A stretch of DNA of 64,000 nucleotides from Diaminobutyricibacter sp. McL0608. Its GTDB lineage: Bacteria; Actinomycetota; Actinomycetes; Actinomycetales; Microbacteriaceae. Positions 24,143-33,404 of this stretch are shown one piece after another. The notes beneath the pieces are model-generated. The model was given only the letters and a program-made list of their open reading frames with translations, did not search any database and was not told the origin of the DNA. The translations under genes and the position numbers were made by a program. The stretch is taken from positions 3,968,001 through 4,032,000 of the forward strand of contig NZ_CP154826.1 of NCBI RefSeq assembly GCF_039613825.1, written 5' to 3'. The first letter of the stretch is position 1. Each line of letters opens with the position of its first letter.

Positions 24143-26037
24143 TCGGCTGCTCTCTGGTTCAGGCTGGATCGGAAGAACTCTGACAGCTCCTCGGTGGCGG
24201 TCAGTGGGAGGACCGCGCCGACGTATTGGTCCGGACGCACGACCACGATGGCGCCCGCGCGGTCGATGCCGCGCAGGTCGAAGATGTCCTGCTCCCGGTC
24301 CGCGCCGAAAGCGTTCTCGAGGTTCACCAGCCCGAACGGGCTCATCCGGGGCTTGAACGCGGAAGGCACGGTCATGAGGTCCGTGTCCGTGTGATCCTGC
24401 TGATAGATCACTTTGACGTCGAACCAGCTGTCAGCGTCCGAGCCCTCCGGCGTGAACGCAAGGATCGGGGAGTCGGAGGAACTCGTGAGCCAGTCCGCGA
24501 GGTCAGCCGTCGGCGAGCTTTCGCCGGCCTTCGCGCCGTCGGCGAATACGTAGATACGCCACCGGCCGTCGGCCTGGGCGAGGTGGCCCAGGTGCACCGG
24601 GTTGCTGTCGCAGACGCGCCGGACGATCGCCGACTTGAACCGTTTGCCCACCGGGAATCCGGTCGCCAGCGACTGGTGCTCGGTGCCGCCGACGATCGAC
24701 GACCGCGTGTACTCCGTCATGAAGCCGGCAGGGAACTCGGCCGTCCGGGTGTAGAAGTCCTCGAGCTCGGTCGGGTCTGCGAGCTCGTCGGGCTTCGCCG
24801 CCATCATGGCTGACCACACCTTGTCGAAGTCGATCAGATTCTTGGCGATCACCTGCCGCTCGGCCGAGTAGGTGCTGAGCAGCGACTCGGGGCTTCGTCC
24901 GTCGAGCACGTAGCCGAGCTTCCAGCCCAGGTTGAAGCCGTCCTGCATGGACACGTTCATGCCCTGGCCGGCCTTGGCGCTGTGCGTGTGGCAGGCGTCT
25001 CCTGCGATGAAAACGCGCGGGGTGCGGACACCCAGCTGTTCGGGGATGACGTCGTCGAAGCGGTCGGTCAGGCGGTGGCCGACCTCGTAGACGCTGTACC
25101 AGGCGACGTCTTTGACGTCGAGCGTGTACGGGTGAAGGATCTCGTTGGCCCTGGCGACGGTCTCCTCGATCGTCGTGTGCCGAACAGCGCCGTGGTCGTG
25201 CTCCGCGACCTCACCGAGGTCGACGTACATCCGGAACAGGTAGCCGCCTTCGCGGGGGATGAGCAGGATGTTGCCGCCCGCGTCGGACTGGATGGCGCAT
25301 TTCGTGCGAATGTCGGGGAAGTCGGTGACGGCCAGCACATCCATGACGCCCCAGGCATGGTTCGCCTGGTCGCCGTCAAGGGTGCACCCGATCGCGTCGC
25401 GCACACGGCTGCGGGCTCCGTCCGCGCCGACCACGTATTTCGCGTGTACGACGCGTTCCCGCCCGATGGTGTCGCCCGCCGTCTCCATGAGGGTGACGGT
25501 GACCGGGTATTCGCCCTGGTCGGCGATCTCGAGATCCTGGAATTCCAGCCCGTAGTCGGGCGTCATCCGCGCCGATGAATGGGCCATGAACTCGGCGAAG
25601 TAGTCGAGGACGCGAGCCTGGTTCACGAGCAGGTGCGGGAACTCGCTCACGCCGGAGGGGTCGTCGACGGCTCGCGCCGTGCGGATGATGTGCGACGGGT
25701 TCTGCGGGTCGGGCTTCCAGAAGTTCATCTCTGTGATCCGGTAGGCCTCGGCGATGATCCGCTCCGCGAATCCGAACGCCTGGAAGGTCTCGACGCTGCG
25801 GGCCTGGATGCCGTCGGCCTGCCCGATCGCGAGCCTCCCGTCGCGACGATCGATGATGCGCGTCGTGACGCTGGGAAACTGGGACAGCTGAGCCGCCGTG
25901 ACCATACCGGCCGGGCCGGTGCCGACGATGAGCACGTCGACGAAGTCGGGGAGTTCCTCCGGGCGATCGACGCCGACACCTGCGAGGGGCTGGATGCGCG
26001 GATCACCGGACACGTAACCGCGATGATGGAACTGCAC
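24139..26037 (-). CDS. mobA: 3-hydroxybenzoate 4-monooxygenase
   Basis: 632 residues, the long phenol-hydroxylase-type flavoprotein. QFHHRGYVSGDP opens it as in known MobA; VGTGPAGMVTAAQLSQFP is the FAD fold, VGADGARSRVRD the DG motif and FIAGDACHTHSAKAGQGMN the GD motif. A C-terminal thioredoxin-like domain follows. It turns 3-hydroxybenzoate into protocatechuate. The GTG at 26037 is chosen: GAGG lies 7 bp upstream and the product then begins at the family's usual start. No protocatechuate ring-cleavage gene is in the window. Confidence 0.9.
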   Translation of the reverse strand: MQFHHRGYVSGDPRIQPLAGVGVDRPEELPDFVDVLIVGTGPAGMVTAAQLSQFPSVTTRIIDRRDGRLAIGQADGIQARSVETFQAFGFAERIIAEAYRITEMNFWKPDPQNPSHIIRTARAVDDPSGVSEFPHLLVNQARVLDYFAEFMAHSSARMTPDYGLEFQDLEIADQGEYPVTVTLMETAGDTIGRERVVHAKYVVGADGARSRVRDAIGCTLDGDQANHAWGVMDVLAVTDFPDIRTKCAIQSDAGGNILLIPREGGYLFRMYVDLGEVAEHDHGAVRHTTIEETVARANEILHPYTLDVKDVAWYSVYEVGHRLTDRFDDVIPEQLGVRTPRVFIAGDACHTHSAKAGQGMNVSMQDGFNLGWKLGYVLDGRSPESLLSTYSAERQVIAKNLIDFDKVWSAMMAAKPDELADPTELEDFYTRTAEFPAGFMTEYTRSSIVGGTEHQSLATGFPVGKRFKSAIVRRVCDSNPVHLGHLAQADGRWRIYVFADGAKAGESSPTADLADWLTSSSDSPILAFTPEGSDADSWFDVKVIYQQDHTDTDLMTVPSAFKPRMSPFGLVNLENAFGADREQDIFDLRGIDRAGAIVVVRPDQYVGAVLPLTATEELSEFFRSSLNQRAAE

Positions 26038-26060
26038 GAATGGCCTCACTTCTCTGTGAA

Positions 26061-26098
26061 TCGCTGTTCGATAATAGAACTGTTCGTTCAACTATCGC
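26061..26098. promoter_or_regulatory. Repeated GTTC/GAAC half-sites upstream of mobA
   Basis: The segment holds GTTCGATAATAGAAC (a GTTC/GAAC dyad) overlapping GAACTGTTC (a second dyad) and an outer CGATA...TATCG pair. This clustered symmetry just upstream of the mobA GTG is a plausible site for the IclR protein encoded in the same operon. Confidence 0.45.
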
Positions 26099-26275
26099 AC
26101 TCAGAGTGTACGGCTATCCAACCCAGCGCACCATGAGCCGGATGGCGGGAGTCCCTTCCTTCGCCGCGGCCGCCTCTTCGAGCACCCCGTCGGCGCGCTC
26201 GGGGCCGCGTTCGACGAGGCCGCGGTCGATCGCCCGACGCGACGCCAGCCACATCCCGATGGCGGGCATCCGGAG

Positions 26276-26572
26276 ACCAGCTTTGTACCCGTGCGCGGTG
26301 ACGTCATCGGCCAGATCGCCGAACTCAAACGAACCGTGGCCGGCGAGATCATCGTCTACGGGAGCCGTCAGCTCATCCGCACCCTGCTGGAGCACGACCT
26401 GGTCGACGAGGTGCGGCTGACGGTGTTCCCGGTCGTGCTCGGCTCAGGCGAGCGCCTCTTCGACGAGTCTGCGGGCGCGACGCCGCTTCGACTCACCGGA
26501 GTGAGCGCTGTCGGCGACGGCCTGGCCCGGCTCACCTATGCCGTCGACCGCGAGTCCGTCACCCGGCAGTGA
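26276..26572 (+). pseudogene. 3' remnant of a RibD/dihydrofolate-reductase-family gene
   Basis: The frame from about 26276 gives FVPVRGDVIGQIAELK, then GEIIVYGSRQLIRTLLEHD, LTVFPVVLGSGERLF and a normal family C-terminus. This is the last 90-100 residues of the RibD C-domain (dihydrofolate-reductase-like) family, normally about 190 residues. The first half, with the usual VAVSLDGFIA-like start, is missing; the preceding 150 bp are not recognisable in any frame. A GTG at 26291 could start a short product, but no ribosome site supports it. Confidence 0.7.
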
Positions 26573-26587
26573 TCGTCGCCCGACCCG

Positions 26588-27514
26588 TCAGGAGGGCCGG
26601 CCCACCGCGATGACGATCTTCCCTGCCAGCCGAGTCGTGGACGCGAAAGCCGCGGGTGCCTCGTCGAGCGGACGCACCGAGCCGACGATCGGAGCGAGTC
26701 GGCCCGCAACGACGCGCCTGGCGAGCTCAGCCAGGGTGGCGCGATCGGGCTCGACGACGAAGAAGATCGCTTGCCCATCCTCAGGTTGCCGGCTCGGCGG
26801 CGCGGCGATGGTGACGATACGGCCGCCGGGTCGCACCAGCGGGACGGACCGAGAGTAGATGTCGCCGCCGATCACGTCGAAGATCAGATCGACCTGACCG
26901 ACAGCATCCAATGAATCGTTCTGGAGGTCGACGAAGCGAGCTGCCCCCAGACGCACTGCGGTTTCGCGGTCGGCCGCGCGGCCGGTGCCGATCACGCGAG
27001 CACCCGCGTCGCGAGCGAGCTGCGCGGCGAGGGATCCGACGCCGCCGGCCACCCCGTGGATCAGCACCGTCTGACCGATCTGGAGGTGCCCATGGTCGAA
27101 GAGGCCCTGCCACGCGGTGAGACCCGAGATCGGGAGAGCGGCCGCGGTGGTGAAGTCCACGCTCGCCGGCAGCGGGGTGAGATTGCGGGCTTCGACCGAC
27201 ACATACTCAGCGAGGGATCCGTTGCGGGTCCAGTCGGTGAGGCCGAACACGCGCTGGCCCACCGTGAGTCCGGTCGTGCCGTAGCCGAGCTCGACCACGA
27301 CTCCGGCGACCTCGTGCCCGGGGACGGTCGGAGTCCGATCGCGTCCGGCCCGGTCCGTCCAGGTCGCCGGCCAGCTCAGCTCTCCGGGCGTGAACCCGGC
27401 CGCCCGCACTTCAACGATCACGTCGTTCTCCGAGGCATGCGGATAGCCGATCTCGGCCAGTTCCATTCCGCCGACTCCCGCCGACTGATCCGACACCGTG
27501 ATAGCTCGCATCAT
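26588..27514 (-). CDS. NADP-dependent quinone oxidoreductase-like MDR protein
   Basis: 308 residues of the zinc-free medium-chain reductase family. Motifs are AAGFTPGELSWP, PGHEVAGVVVELG, and the cofactor loop VLIHGVAGGVGSLAAQLA. It reduces quinones or enones with NADPH. The ATG at 27514 has AAGGAG at good spacing. Divergent from the HD-domain gene. Confidence 0.88.
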   Translation of the reverse strand: MMRAITVSDQSAGVGGMELAEIGYPHASENDVIVEVRAAGFTPGELSWPATWTDRAGRDRTPTVPGHEVAGVVVELGYGTTGLTVGQRVFGLTDWTRNGSLAEYVSVEARNLTPLPASVDFTTAAALPISGLTAWQGLFDHGHLQIGQTVLIHGVAGGVGSLAAQLARDAGARVIGTGRAADRETAVRLGAARFVDLQNDSLDAVGQVDLIFDVIGGDIYSRSVPLVRPGGRIVTIAAPPSRQPEDGQAIFFVVEPDRATLAELARRVVAGRLAPIVGSVRPLDEAPAAFASTTRLAGKIVIAVGRPS

Positions 27515-27596
27515 TCTCACGCTCCTTGCGGGACGTGTCGTCGCGCCCGCTGCCTCCATCTTTCAGTCTCGGGAGCCGCCGCGCGATGATGAGTTC

Positions 27597-28205
27597 ATGA
27601 GATTGAGCGAAATCACCGTCCCGGACACGGCGGCAGCGCGCGCCGCGCTCCAGATCGCGACCACGTACCACACGCCTTCCCTCCTGAACCATGTGCAGCG
27701 CTCGTGGCTGTGGGCGGTCGGCTTCGCGCAGGTCCGCCAGCTCGAGCCCGACCCCGAGCTGCTCTACGTCGGCGCGCTCCTCCACGACCTCGGCATCGTC
27801 CCGGAGTTCGACAACCACACGCTCGCCTATGAGGATGCGGGTGGGCACGTCGCGATCGCACTCACCGCCGGGGCCGGCTGGCCCGCCGAGCGTCGCGTGC
27901 GCGTGCACGAAGTGATCGTCAGGCACAACTGGCCGGAGGTCGATCCGGCGTTCGACACCGAGGGGCACCTGCTCGAGATCGCCACCGCGCTCGACATCGC
28001 CGGCGCGCGACCGGACGAGCTTCCTCTCGACTTCCGGCGTGAGGTTCTCAACCGGTACCCGCGCAGGGAGCTGGCCGCCGAGTTCACTGCGTGCGTGACC
28101 GATCAGGCCGCGCGGAAACCGGACACTTCCGCTCGGCGCCTGGTCGACGGCGGGGTCGCGCGCAAGCTCCGCGACAATCCGCTGGAGCGGCTGACCGACA
28201 GCTGA
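27597..28205 (+). CDS. HD-domain phosphohydrolase/cyanamide hydratase-like protein
   Basis: 202 residues with an HD metal-binding domain: LNHVQRSWLWA, LLHDLGIV (the HD pair) and a later VHEVIVRHNW. Closest in style to small proteins annotated as cyanamide hydratase or HD-domain hydrolases. No clear Shine-Dalgarno; a GATGAT hexamer 6 bp before the ATG may indicate a leaderless transcript. Substrate unknown. Confidence 0.85.
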   Translation: MRLSEITVPDTAAARAALQIATTYHTPSLLNHVQRSWLWAVGFAQVRQLEPDPELLYVGALLHDLGIVPEFDNHTLAYEDAGGHVAIALTAGAGWPAERRVRVHEVIVRHNWPEVDPAFDTEGHLLEIATALDIAGARPDELPLDFRREVLNRYPRRELAAEFTACVTDQAARKPDTSARRLVDGGVARKLRDNPLERLTDS

Positions 28206-28221
28206 GCCAGCCGCGATGGCC

Positions 28222-29193
28222 TCAGCCGAGGTAGCGGGCGGATGCGTCCGAGCGCACGAATTCGAGGTGCATCGCCGTCTGCGCGAGGGCTGACAGAAGG
28301 TAGAAACCGTTCAGGTTCGGCCAGCCGGCTGTCCAGGTGAGCTCGGATGCGACCTGCCAGACGGTCGGGTCGCCGTCGATCCGGAGACGGTCGGCGACCT
28401 CGCGCGACCGGCGCAGGTGATGCTCGGCCGTCGTCGCGCAGCGGGCCGCCAACCCGCGGAACACGTACTCATGGCCAGGGCACACCTCGTACTCGTCGAA
28501 TGCGGCGATCCGCTGGAGGGACTTGAGGTAGTCCGCGATCGGGTTCGTCGCCGTCTCGCCGCCGAGCCCCACCCCGGCATGGATGGTCGGCAGCACATGG
28601 TCGCCCGTGAAGACCAGGCCGTCTTCCGTATCCACCAGGCACATGTGACCCGGCGTGTGCCCCGGGGTCAGCACGACCTCGATCGCGCGACCCGGGATGT
28701 CGAGCAGCGCATCGTCGGTGACCAGAACGTCGGCACCCGACGCATCCATCGCCGGACGCCGCTCGCTCACATCGAGTTCTGCCAGGCGATCCGTCGGCAC
28801 CCCCCACTCGTCGAACCGGTGCGACGGCGATTCGGCGGGCGCGCGGCCGGCCATGGCTTCGAGCGCCGCCTGTTCCTTCTCGTGCATCACGACCACGGCG
28901 CCGGATGCGGTGCGTACGCGGTCTGCCAGCCCGAGATGGTCGGGGTGCAGGTGGGTCACCACGACGGAGGCCACATCCGCGATGCTGTGCCCCGAGGCGT
29001 CGAGCGCCTGCGCGAGCGACGCCCAGTTGTCGTCCGACGGCCAGCCCGGGTCGATGAGATGCACGCCGCGCCGAGCATCCTCGACCAGGTAGCAGAGGCT
29101 GTAGGGGAGGTGGCCGCCCGGCATCGCCATGCGCAGTGAGCGGATGCCCGGCCCGACGACGCGGAGACCCTCGCCTTCGATGTGTTGCGGCAC
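28222..29193 (-). CDS. MBL-fold metallohydrolase
   Basis: 323 residues of the metallo-beta-lactamase superfamily. THLHPDHLG is the HxHxDH metal motif, TPGHTPGHMCL and VFTGDHVLP the second and third, and CPGHEY the last. A glyoxalase II-like or lactonase-like role is possible. GTG start with GAAGGGA 6 bp upstream. Convergent with the HD gene with only a 16-bp gap. Confidence 0.88.
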   Translation of the reverse strand: MPQHIEGEGLRVVGPGIRSLRMAMPGGHLPYSLCYLVEDARRGVHLIDPGWPSDDNWASLAQALDASGHSIADVASVVVTHLHPDHLGLADRVRTASGAVVVMHEKEQAALEAMAGRAPAESPSHRFDEWGVPTDRLAELDVSERRPAMDASGADVLVTDDALLDIPGRAIEVVLTPGHTPGHMCLVDTEDGLVFTGDHVLPTIHAGVGLGGETATNPIADYLKSLQRIAAFDEYEVCPGHEYVFRGLAARCATTAEHHLRRSREVADRLRIDGDPTVWQVASELTWTAGWPNLNGFYLLSALAQTAMHLEFVRSDASARYLG

Positions 29194-29346
29194 CGTGATC
29201 CCTTCTGGAGTTGCTCTCGAGCTTAGGTGGCCGTACCCCCAATTCTCGGCACATTTCGTGTGGACAGACAGAACGGTCTAGCCAACCGGCCCGTCTACCG
29301 ACATACTGAGGTCTGGAACAGCAACGTCAACCCGAAGGGCAAGTCT

Positions 29347-29817
29347 GTGAACCAGGTACACAATCGCGCTCATGACAGCGCGCACCTGCTCGTCCGTCGC
29401 CTCGAACGCGACCTCCGCTGGGCGAAGGACCGGCGCCGGCAGCACGAGCGCGAGATCGAAGACGCTCGTCGCCTGCTGGCGACGCCGCCGATCAGCCTTG
29501 CCGGCAAGACCGCCCAGTTCGCCTGCATCGCGTTGCTCCTGGTCGTCGGCGGCTACTGGGCTGCGGTGGGGTCCGGGGTTCCGGGAAGGTGGATGACAAT
29601 CGTCCTCTGGGTGGCCTCAGCGCTCGCGCTCGCCGTGTTCGTCAGTACGCTCGTCTCGCTCGTCAGGCTGCGGAATCGGCGCGCTGCGGCCCAGAAGGTG
29701 CTGGATTCGCACGCTGCCCGGTTCGCGCACACGCAGTACCACCTCAGCGAGAGCGTGCACTCCTACATCGGCGCCCGTAGCGAGTTGCACAACACGCGCC
29801 ATCTGCACCTGGTCTGA
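29347..29817 (+). CDS. Small membrane protein, unknown function
   Basis: 156 residues. A charged N-terminal helix (LLVRRLERDLRWAKDRRRQH, likely coiled coil) precedes two hydrophobic segments around residues 63-80 and 88-108; the C-terminal part is again soluble and His-rich, ending NTRHLHLV. GTG start with GAAGGG upstream. I do not recognise the family; a membrane-anchored holdase-like or regulatory role cannot be inferred. Confidence 0.65.
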   Translation: MNQVHNRAHDSAHLLVRRLERDLRWAKDRRRQHEREIEDARRLLATPPISLAGKTAQFACIALLLVVGGYWAAVGSGVPGRWMTIVLWVASALALAVFVSTLVSLVRLRNRRAAAQKVLDSHAARFAHTQYHLSESVHSYIGARSELHNTRHLHLV

Positions 29818-29859
29818 GGTATCTGAACGGGGCGGCTCGCTCGGTGGAAGGATGGCCGC

Positions 29860-30162
29860 ATGCCATCGTTCATCTTCATCTATCGAGCAGGTCCCGACCC
29901 CGTTCCGGCCGACCGGGTCGCGGAGAACCGAGCGGCGTGGGGTGCGTGGAACACGGCGCTCCACGAGGACTACGGGATCCGCACGGCCGGCGGGAGTGTT
30001 GTGGCGGCAGCAGGCGTCGCCGAGTACAGCGGCGATGTTCGCGGCGCGTCGATGGTCGAGTTCGAATCGATGGATGCCGCCGTCGCGGTTGCGATGAAGA
30101 GCCCCAATCTCGCGTTCGGCGGGACGGTCGAGGTGCTGCAGGAGTTCGAGCGGGCGGGTTAG
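29860..30162 (+). CDS. YCII-like/DGPF-family small protein
   Basis: 100 residues of the YCII-like barrel. FIFIYRAGPDPVP, then AAWGAWNTAL and GASMVEFESMDAAVAVAMKS fit the actinobacterial DGPF/YCII group. GGAAGGA precedes the ATG. Biochemical role of the group is poorly known. Confidence 0.75.
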   Translation: MPSFIFIYRAGPDPVPADRVAENRAAWGAWNTALHEDYGIRTAGGSVVAAAGVAEYSGDVRGASMVEFESMDAAVAVAMKSPNLAFGGTVEVLQEFERAG

Positions 30163-30315
30163 CCTGCGCGATCACGGGCGATCGTGTCGGCACAGGGATG
30201 ATAGTCACGGTTAGTTATGGGGATATGCGATGGCGCAAGGTCGTATCGCTCAATTGCGACACGAACCGCGATCAGTCCGTCGGACGGACCTCGACCCGAG
30301 TCTGGAGCCGTTGAT

Positions 30316-30612
30316 ATGGACCCGAAAGTAATCAGTTCCGCAATCATTGTGTTCGTCGGAAAAGGACTGTCGCCGTTTCCAATCCCAAGCGGTAATCGCG
30401 TTTTAGAGGTCTTCGGTCCCGCGTTAGGACCAGACCTCAACAAGGTGATTGACGCACTTAGTGATGAGTTCTACGAAGTCGAACCGCTCCCAGACGAGAC
30501 CGTTATCGAAGCCACTGAACGAGCTACGTCGACATTCGTCAGCCACCACCCAGAAATCAGCGAAGATGCTGTCAAGGCGCTTCGGTGGAGCTATTCCTAC
30601 GATTGGAAATAG
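30316..30612 (+). CDS. Hypothetical protein in less GC-rich island
   Basis: 98 residues, no membrane segment. Notable are the opening VISSAIIVFVGKGLSPFPIP and an acidic centre. GGAG stands 8 bp before the ATG. Codon use is less GC-biased than the flanking genes, suggesting transfer. Small acidic orphans of this kind often occur as immunity proteins beside polymorphic toxins, but no toxin gene is here, so this is only a possibility. Confidence 0.55.
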   Translation: MDPKVISSAIIVFVGKGLSPFPIPSGNRVLEVFGPALGPDLNKVIDALSDEFYEVEPLPDETVIEATERATSTFVSHHPEISEDAVKALRWSYSYDWK

Positions 30613-30679
30613 GGCGGTACGTTATGGATGGGCGTCGGGCACTCCACGAGGTAGGTGGCCTCCCATGGAGGTGCTGGCG

Positions 30680-31219
30680 GTGAATGAAGACGCGATGCCG
30701 CCTTGGGAGGACCTGACCGAGGCGGAACAACTTGTTTTGGACGAATCGTTCGAGTGCGAGCCGCTTTGGGCTGTATTGAACGGGTGGGTCGCTAACGAAG
30801 ATGCGCCGTACTGGAATCGAAAGCAGAAATACGTGCCGGAGCTTTCTGCCGCAGCGCGCCACTTAGTTGAACTCCGTCTGATCGAGGTTTACGAAATCGT
30901 AGACGGCGACACGATCGAAGACGACCTCCTCTCGTATCAGGATGCACTTGACGCGGTGTCAGATCACGGCAATTGGTGGGGATACGATTCGGAATTGAAT
31001 TGGGACCCTGCCGAGGACACGAGCGCGTACGACGCTGATCCTGATGCCCCTCATCCGCCGACGAGAATCTATGCGCTCTATGCGACACCATCCGGGCACA
31101 GGGTCTCGATCATGCGCAAACTCTGGCCACCAATGTCATCCGTGAGAGTGCGTTCCCTCGGATCGACGGGCGCCGTGGATGTCAGTCGAAGGTTTGAATT
31201 TCCATCGGAGTCGAAGTGA
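30680..31219 (+). CDS. Hypothetical acidic protein
   Basis: 179 residues, strongly acidic, with PPWEDLTEAEQLVLDESFEC, a winged-helix-like middle and YALYATPSGHRVSIMRKLW near the end. The GTG at 30680 is chosen because GGAGG lies 8 bp upstream; an ATG five codons earlier is the alternative. Codon use is less GC-rich than the neighbours. Function unknown; likely part of the same acquired island. Confidence 0.55.
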   Translation: MNEDAMPPWEDLTEAEQLVLDESFECEPLWAVLNGWVANEDAPYWNRKQKYVPELSAAARHLVELRLIEVYEIVDGDTIEDDLLSYQDALDAVSDHGNWWGYDSELNWDPAEDTSAYDADPDAPHPPTRIYALYATPSGHRVSIMRKLWPPMSSVRVRSLGSTGAVDVSRRFEFPSESK

Positions 31220-31342
31220 CTCGGAACTCTTAATGGGAGTCGCCGGCGAAGCTCCGCACACATGGCGACATTCAACATCAGTTCGCTCGGGCGAGAGCAG
31301 TACCTGTTGGATCGAAAGAACCGTGGAAGCGAATAGACCTTC

Positions 31343-32038
31343 ATGAACGCGCGGAAATCGCGAGCGTCGCACGACGCACGGAGGACCTCCTGGCTTGGAC
31401 CGGTGGGGCTCCTCATAACGGTGGTCGCGGCAGTTCGTCTCCTTGTGGTCCTTATTCAGTCGCCGGGCGACAGTGGTCACTACCTCGGGATCTTTCTCAT
31501 TGTCATGGTGGTTTCGGTCGCGATCGTGCAAGGCACGACCTGGGTCTATGCAGCCCTCAAGTTCGCGGGGTTGTCCAAGCTCCAGCGTCTCACCGAAGAG
31601 TCCTATTGCTTTGTGGGCCGAGTAGCGCCTGAGTTCAACGATGGAGTCTCCGCAATCGTCAGAGCGCGTGGCGAACGGCCGATGCCGAAGGGGTTGGCAA
31701 ATCCTCTTGTGACGGTCGACAAGAAGGGGGTGACCTTCTGGAAAGGGACCCTGAAACCGTCGTCAGTGTTTCACTTGCCTACGACAGCGCTTGAGGGATT
31801 CGAAATTGGGACGGCGCGTGAGTTTGGCAGAGACTTGCCAACAATCATCGCGAAAGTGAAGGTCGACGGCGATGAAGTTCTACTGGCTTGGGGCGTTCAG
31901 ACAGCAGGAATTCTGGGTTTTCGAAGAGAGCGGGGACGAGCGCTCACCCAGGTTATCGCAAGTATCGACCAAGCGGTTGGGCGCCATGCGGCTAGCCAAT
32001 GGGGTCCGTCGATCTCCAAGACGAGAGGGGATCGGTGA
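31343..32038 (+). CDS. Hypothetical membrane protein
   Basis: 231 residues with two N-terminal membrane helices (about 17-38 and 47-74) and a soluble C-terminal domain of about 140 residues that may be PH-like (VTVDKKGVTFWKGTLKPSS). Ribosome site weak. Part of the lower-GC stretch. Family not recognised. Confidence 0.6.
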   Translation: MNARKSRASHDARRTSWLGPVGLLITVVAAVRLLVVLIQSPGDSGHYLGIFLIVMVVSVAIVQGTTWVYAALKFAGLSKLQRLTEESYCFVGRVAPEFNDGVSAIVRARGERPMPKGLANPLVTVDKKGVTFWKGTLKPSSVFHLPTTALEGFEIGTAREFGRDLPTIIAKVKVDGDEVLLAWGVQTAGILGFRRERGRALTQVIASIDQAVGRHAASQWGPSISKTRGDR

Positions 32039-32095
32039 CTTCGGTCCGCAGCTGGGAGCCGAATCGTTCCGAGGATGCGCAGGCCGGGAGGTTCG

Positions 32096-32375
32096 ATGAA
32101 TAAGCGAGGCGAGAAGCACGTGGTTACCGCGGAGATAACGCGGGTGATCTGGGAGTTGGATCCTGTCGGCTTGGGAGTCCCAGATCTGGAAAACAAAGCT
32201 GAGTACGACGGGATGATCCTCTGGAATTGTTGCACTGGAATCGGCAGGTCGCGGCGCAGGGGACACCGCGACGTGGGCAAGCAACCTTCTCGTTTCCCAG
32301 CGGGGGATGGATCCAGACACGGCAACGACTTTCCGGAGCGAACTTGAGGGCGCGTTGAAAAGTCTGCGGGAGTAG
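32096..32375 (+). pseudogene. Frameshifted small hypothetical gene
   Basis: The ATG at 32096 has GGGAGG 5 bp upstream. The frame is sensible up to AEYDGMI near 32216, then turns to nonsense. Shifting by +1 there gives a coherent continuation beginning IVALESAGRGAG and ending at a TAG at 32373 (…SELEGALKSLRE). Removing one base near 32216-32222 (ATCCTCTGG) restores a 92-residue acidic protein with a WELDPVGLG...EYDGM pattern typical of small immunity-like proteins. Either a real mutation or a sequencing error. Confidence 0.7.
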
Positions 32376-32481
32376 AAGCCGAATGACGCGTGTGTTGGAT
32401 CCCCGCTATTGATACATTCAGAACAGGAACCTATTCGGACGGCTCACTTAAGGCGAACTTTTTCGGGGTCCAGGGCGTCCA

Positions 32482-32840
32482 ATGAAACATCCAAGTATGG
32501 ATGTTCTGGTGTTAGGAACCGCATTCGAGGCCGGAGTATCTGGCTTCGATGGCCGCCGGCAGGATTTGCGGGATTGGTATGTAACGGGCCCCAAGCGGGC
32601 ACGTGGGTGATGATTGAGCCTCTAGTTGATCCGCAGACCGACTCGGTGGCCGAATACGTGTTTGTTTCGCCGGTACATCAACTCTTTGACGCAGACGGAA
32701 TGCATGTCATCGATGATGGGGCGGTGGGCTCGGTCCGATCAACAGATGGCGGATTAATCGACCAAGCTACGACGCGATTGAACATTCGATGGTCGCTGGA
32801 CCCAGCCGATCTGAAACGTGACTTTCGAGAACGACGCTAA
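32482..32840 (+). pseudogene. Frameshifted small hypothetical gene
   Basis: From the ATG at 32482 the frame reads MKHPSMDVLVLGTAFEAG and continues to GRRQDLRDWYVTGP near 32588, then hits a stop. The sensible continuation lies in another frame from the same point: AGTWVMIEPLVDPQTDSVAE and on to a stop at 32840. The switch occurs at the GGGCCCC run (32585-32591), consistent with loss of one base or an error in a homopolymer. The repaired product would be about 120 residues; family not recognised. Confidence 0.65.
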
Positions 32841-32923
32841 GTCCGGGCGCGTTGGATTCATACCACGGAACGCTATTGGACGGAACTTGCCTTGCCGCTG
32901 CCATCCGCCACCCGCGATCCGCG

Positions 32924-33337
32924 TCAGCCCCAGACTTTGTTCGCTGAGGTCGGAGTGCACGTATAGATTGCGTTTCCAACGTGATGCACGCCGTTGCCAA
33001 GGCGTCCGCACGTCTGGAAAAGGTCCACCATCGTCGGGATCATGACGGCAAGTATGGCGGCGCAGAACAAGATACCCGCGAGGGAGATGATGAGTCCCGC
33101 AAGGGCGAAGCCGCTCTTGTGGCCAGCGCGCTTCGACTGCACCAACGCGACGATACAGACGACGAGCCCCGCTATGTCGAGCGGGAAGACGAACGACAGG
33201 ACAAAGCCGACAATTCCCAGGACTCGACCCGGGCGCGAGGGCACCTGACCGTATGGGAGCGGCGGCATCATGCCGGGTGCGGGCGGCGCGTAGGGAAGTG
33301 CGGGTGCGGGGCTTTGGGCGTCAGGTTGGCTGCTCAT
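32924..33337 (-). CDS. DUF4190-like membrane protein
   Basis: 137 residues. A Pro-rich cytoplasmic N-terminus (about 1-38) is followed by two membrane helices with VGFVLSFVFPLDIAGLVVC and FALAGLIISLAGILFC, the DUF4190 layout. C-terminal tail with two Cys probably outside. Ribosome site weak. Role unknown; similar in build to the first part of the protein at 50329-51207. Confidence 0.75.
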   Translation of the reverse strand: MSSQPDAQSPAPALPYAPPAPGMMPPLPYGQVPSRPGRVLGIVGFVLSFVFPLDIAGLVVCIVALVQSKRAGHKSGFALAGLIISLAGILFCAAILAVMIPTMVDLFQTCGRLGNGVHHVGNAIYTCTPTSANKVWG

Positions 33338-33404
33338 CGCTCATGAGCATAGGGGCGAAGATGGAGTCGATCCACAAAGCGGTGACTGAAGCTCCCGCGC
33401 GTCT

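Noticed and set aside
31261-31335. 24-codon frame starting ATGGCGACATTC
   Set aside because: No ribosome site and no resemblance to anything; chance frame in the lower-GC region.
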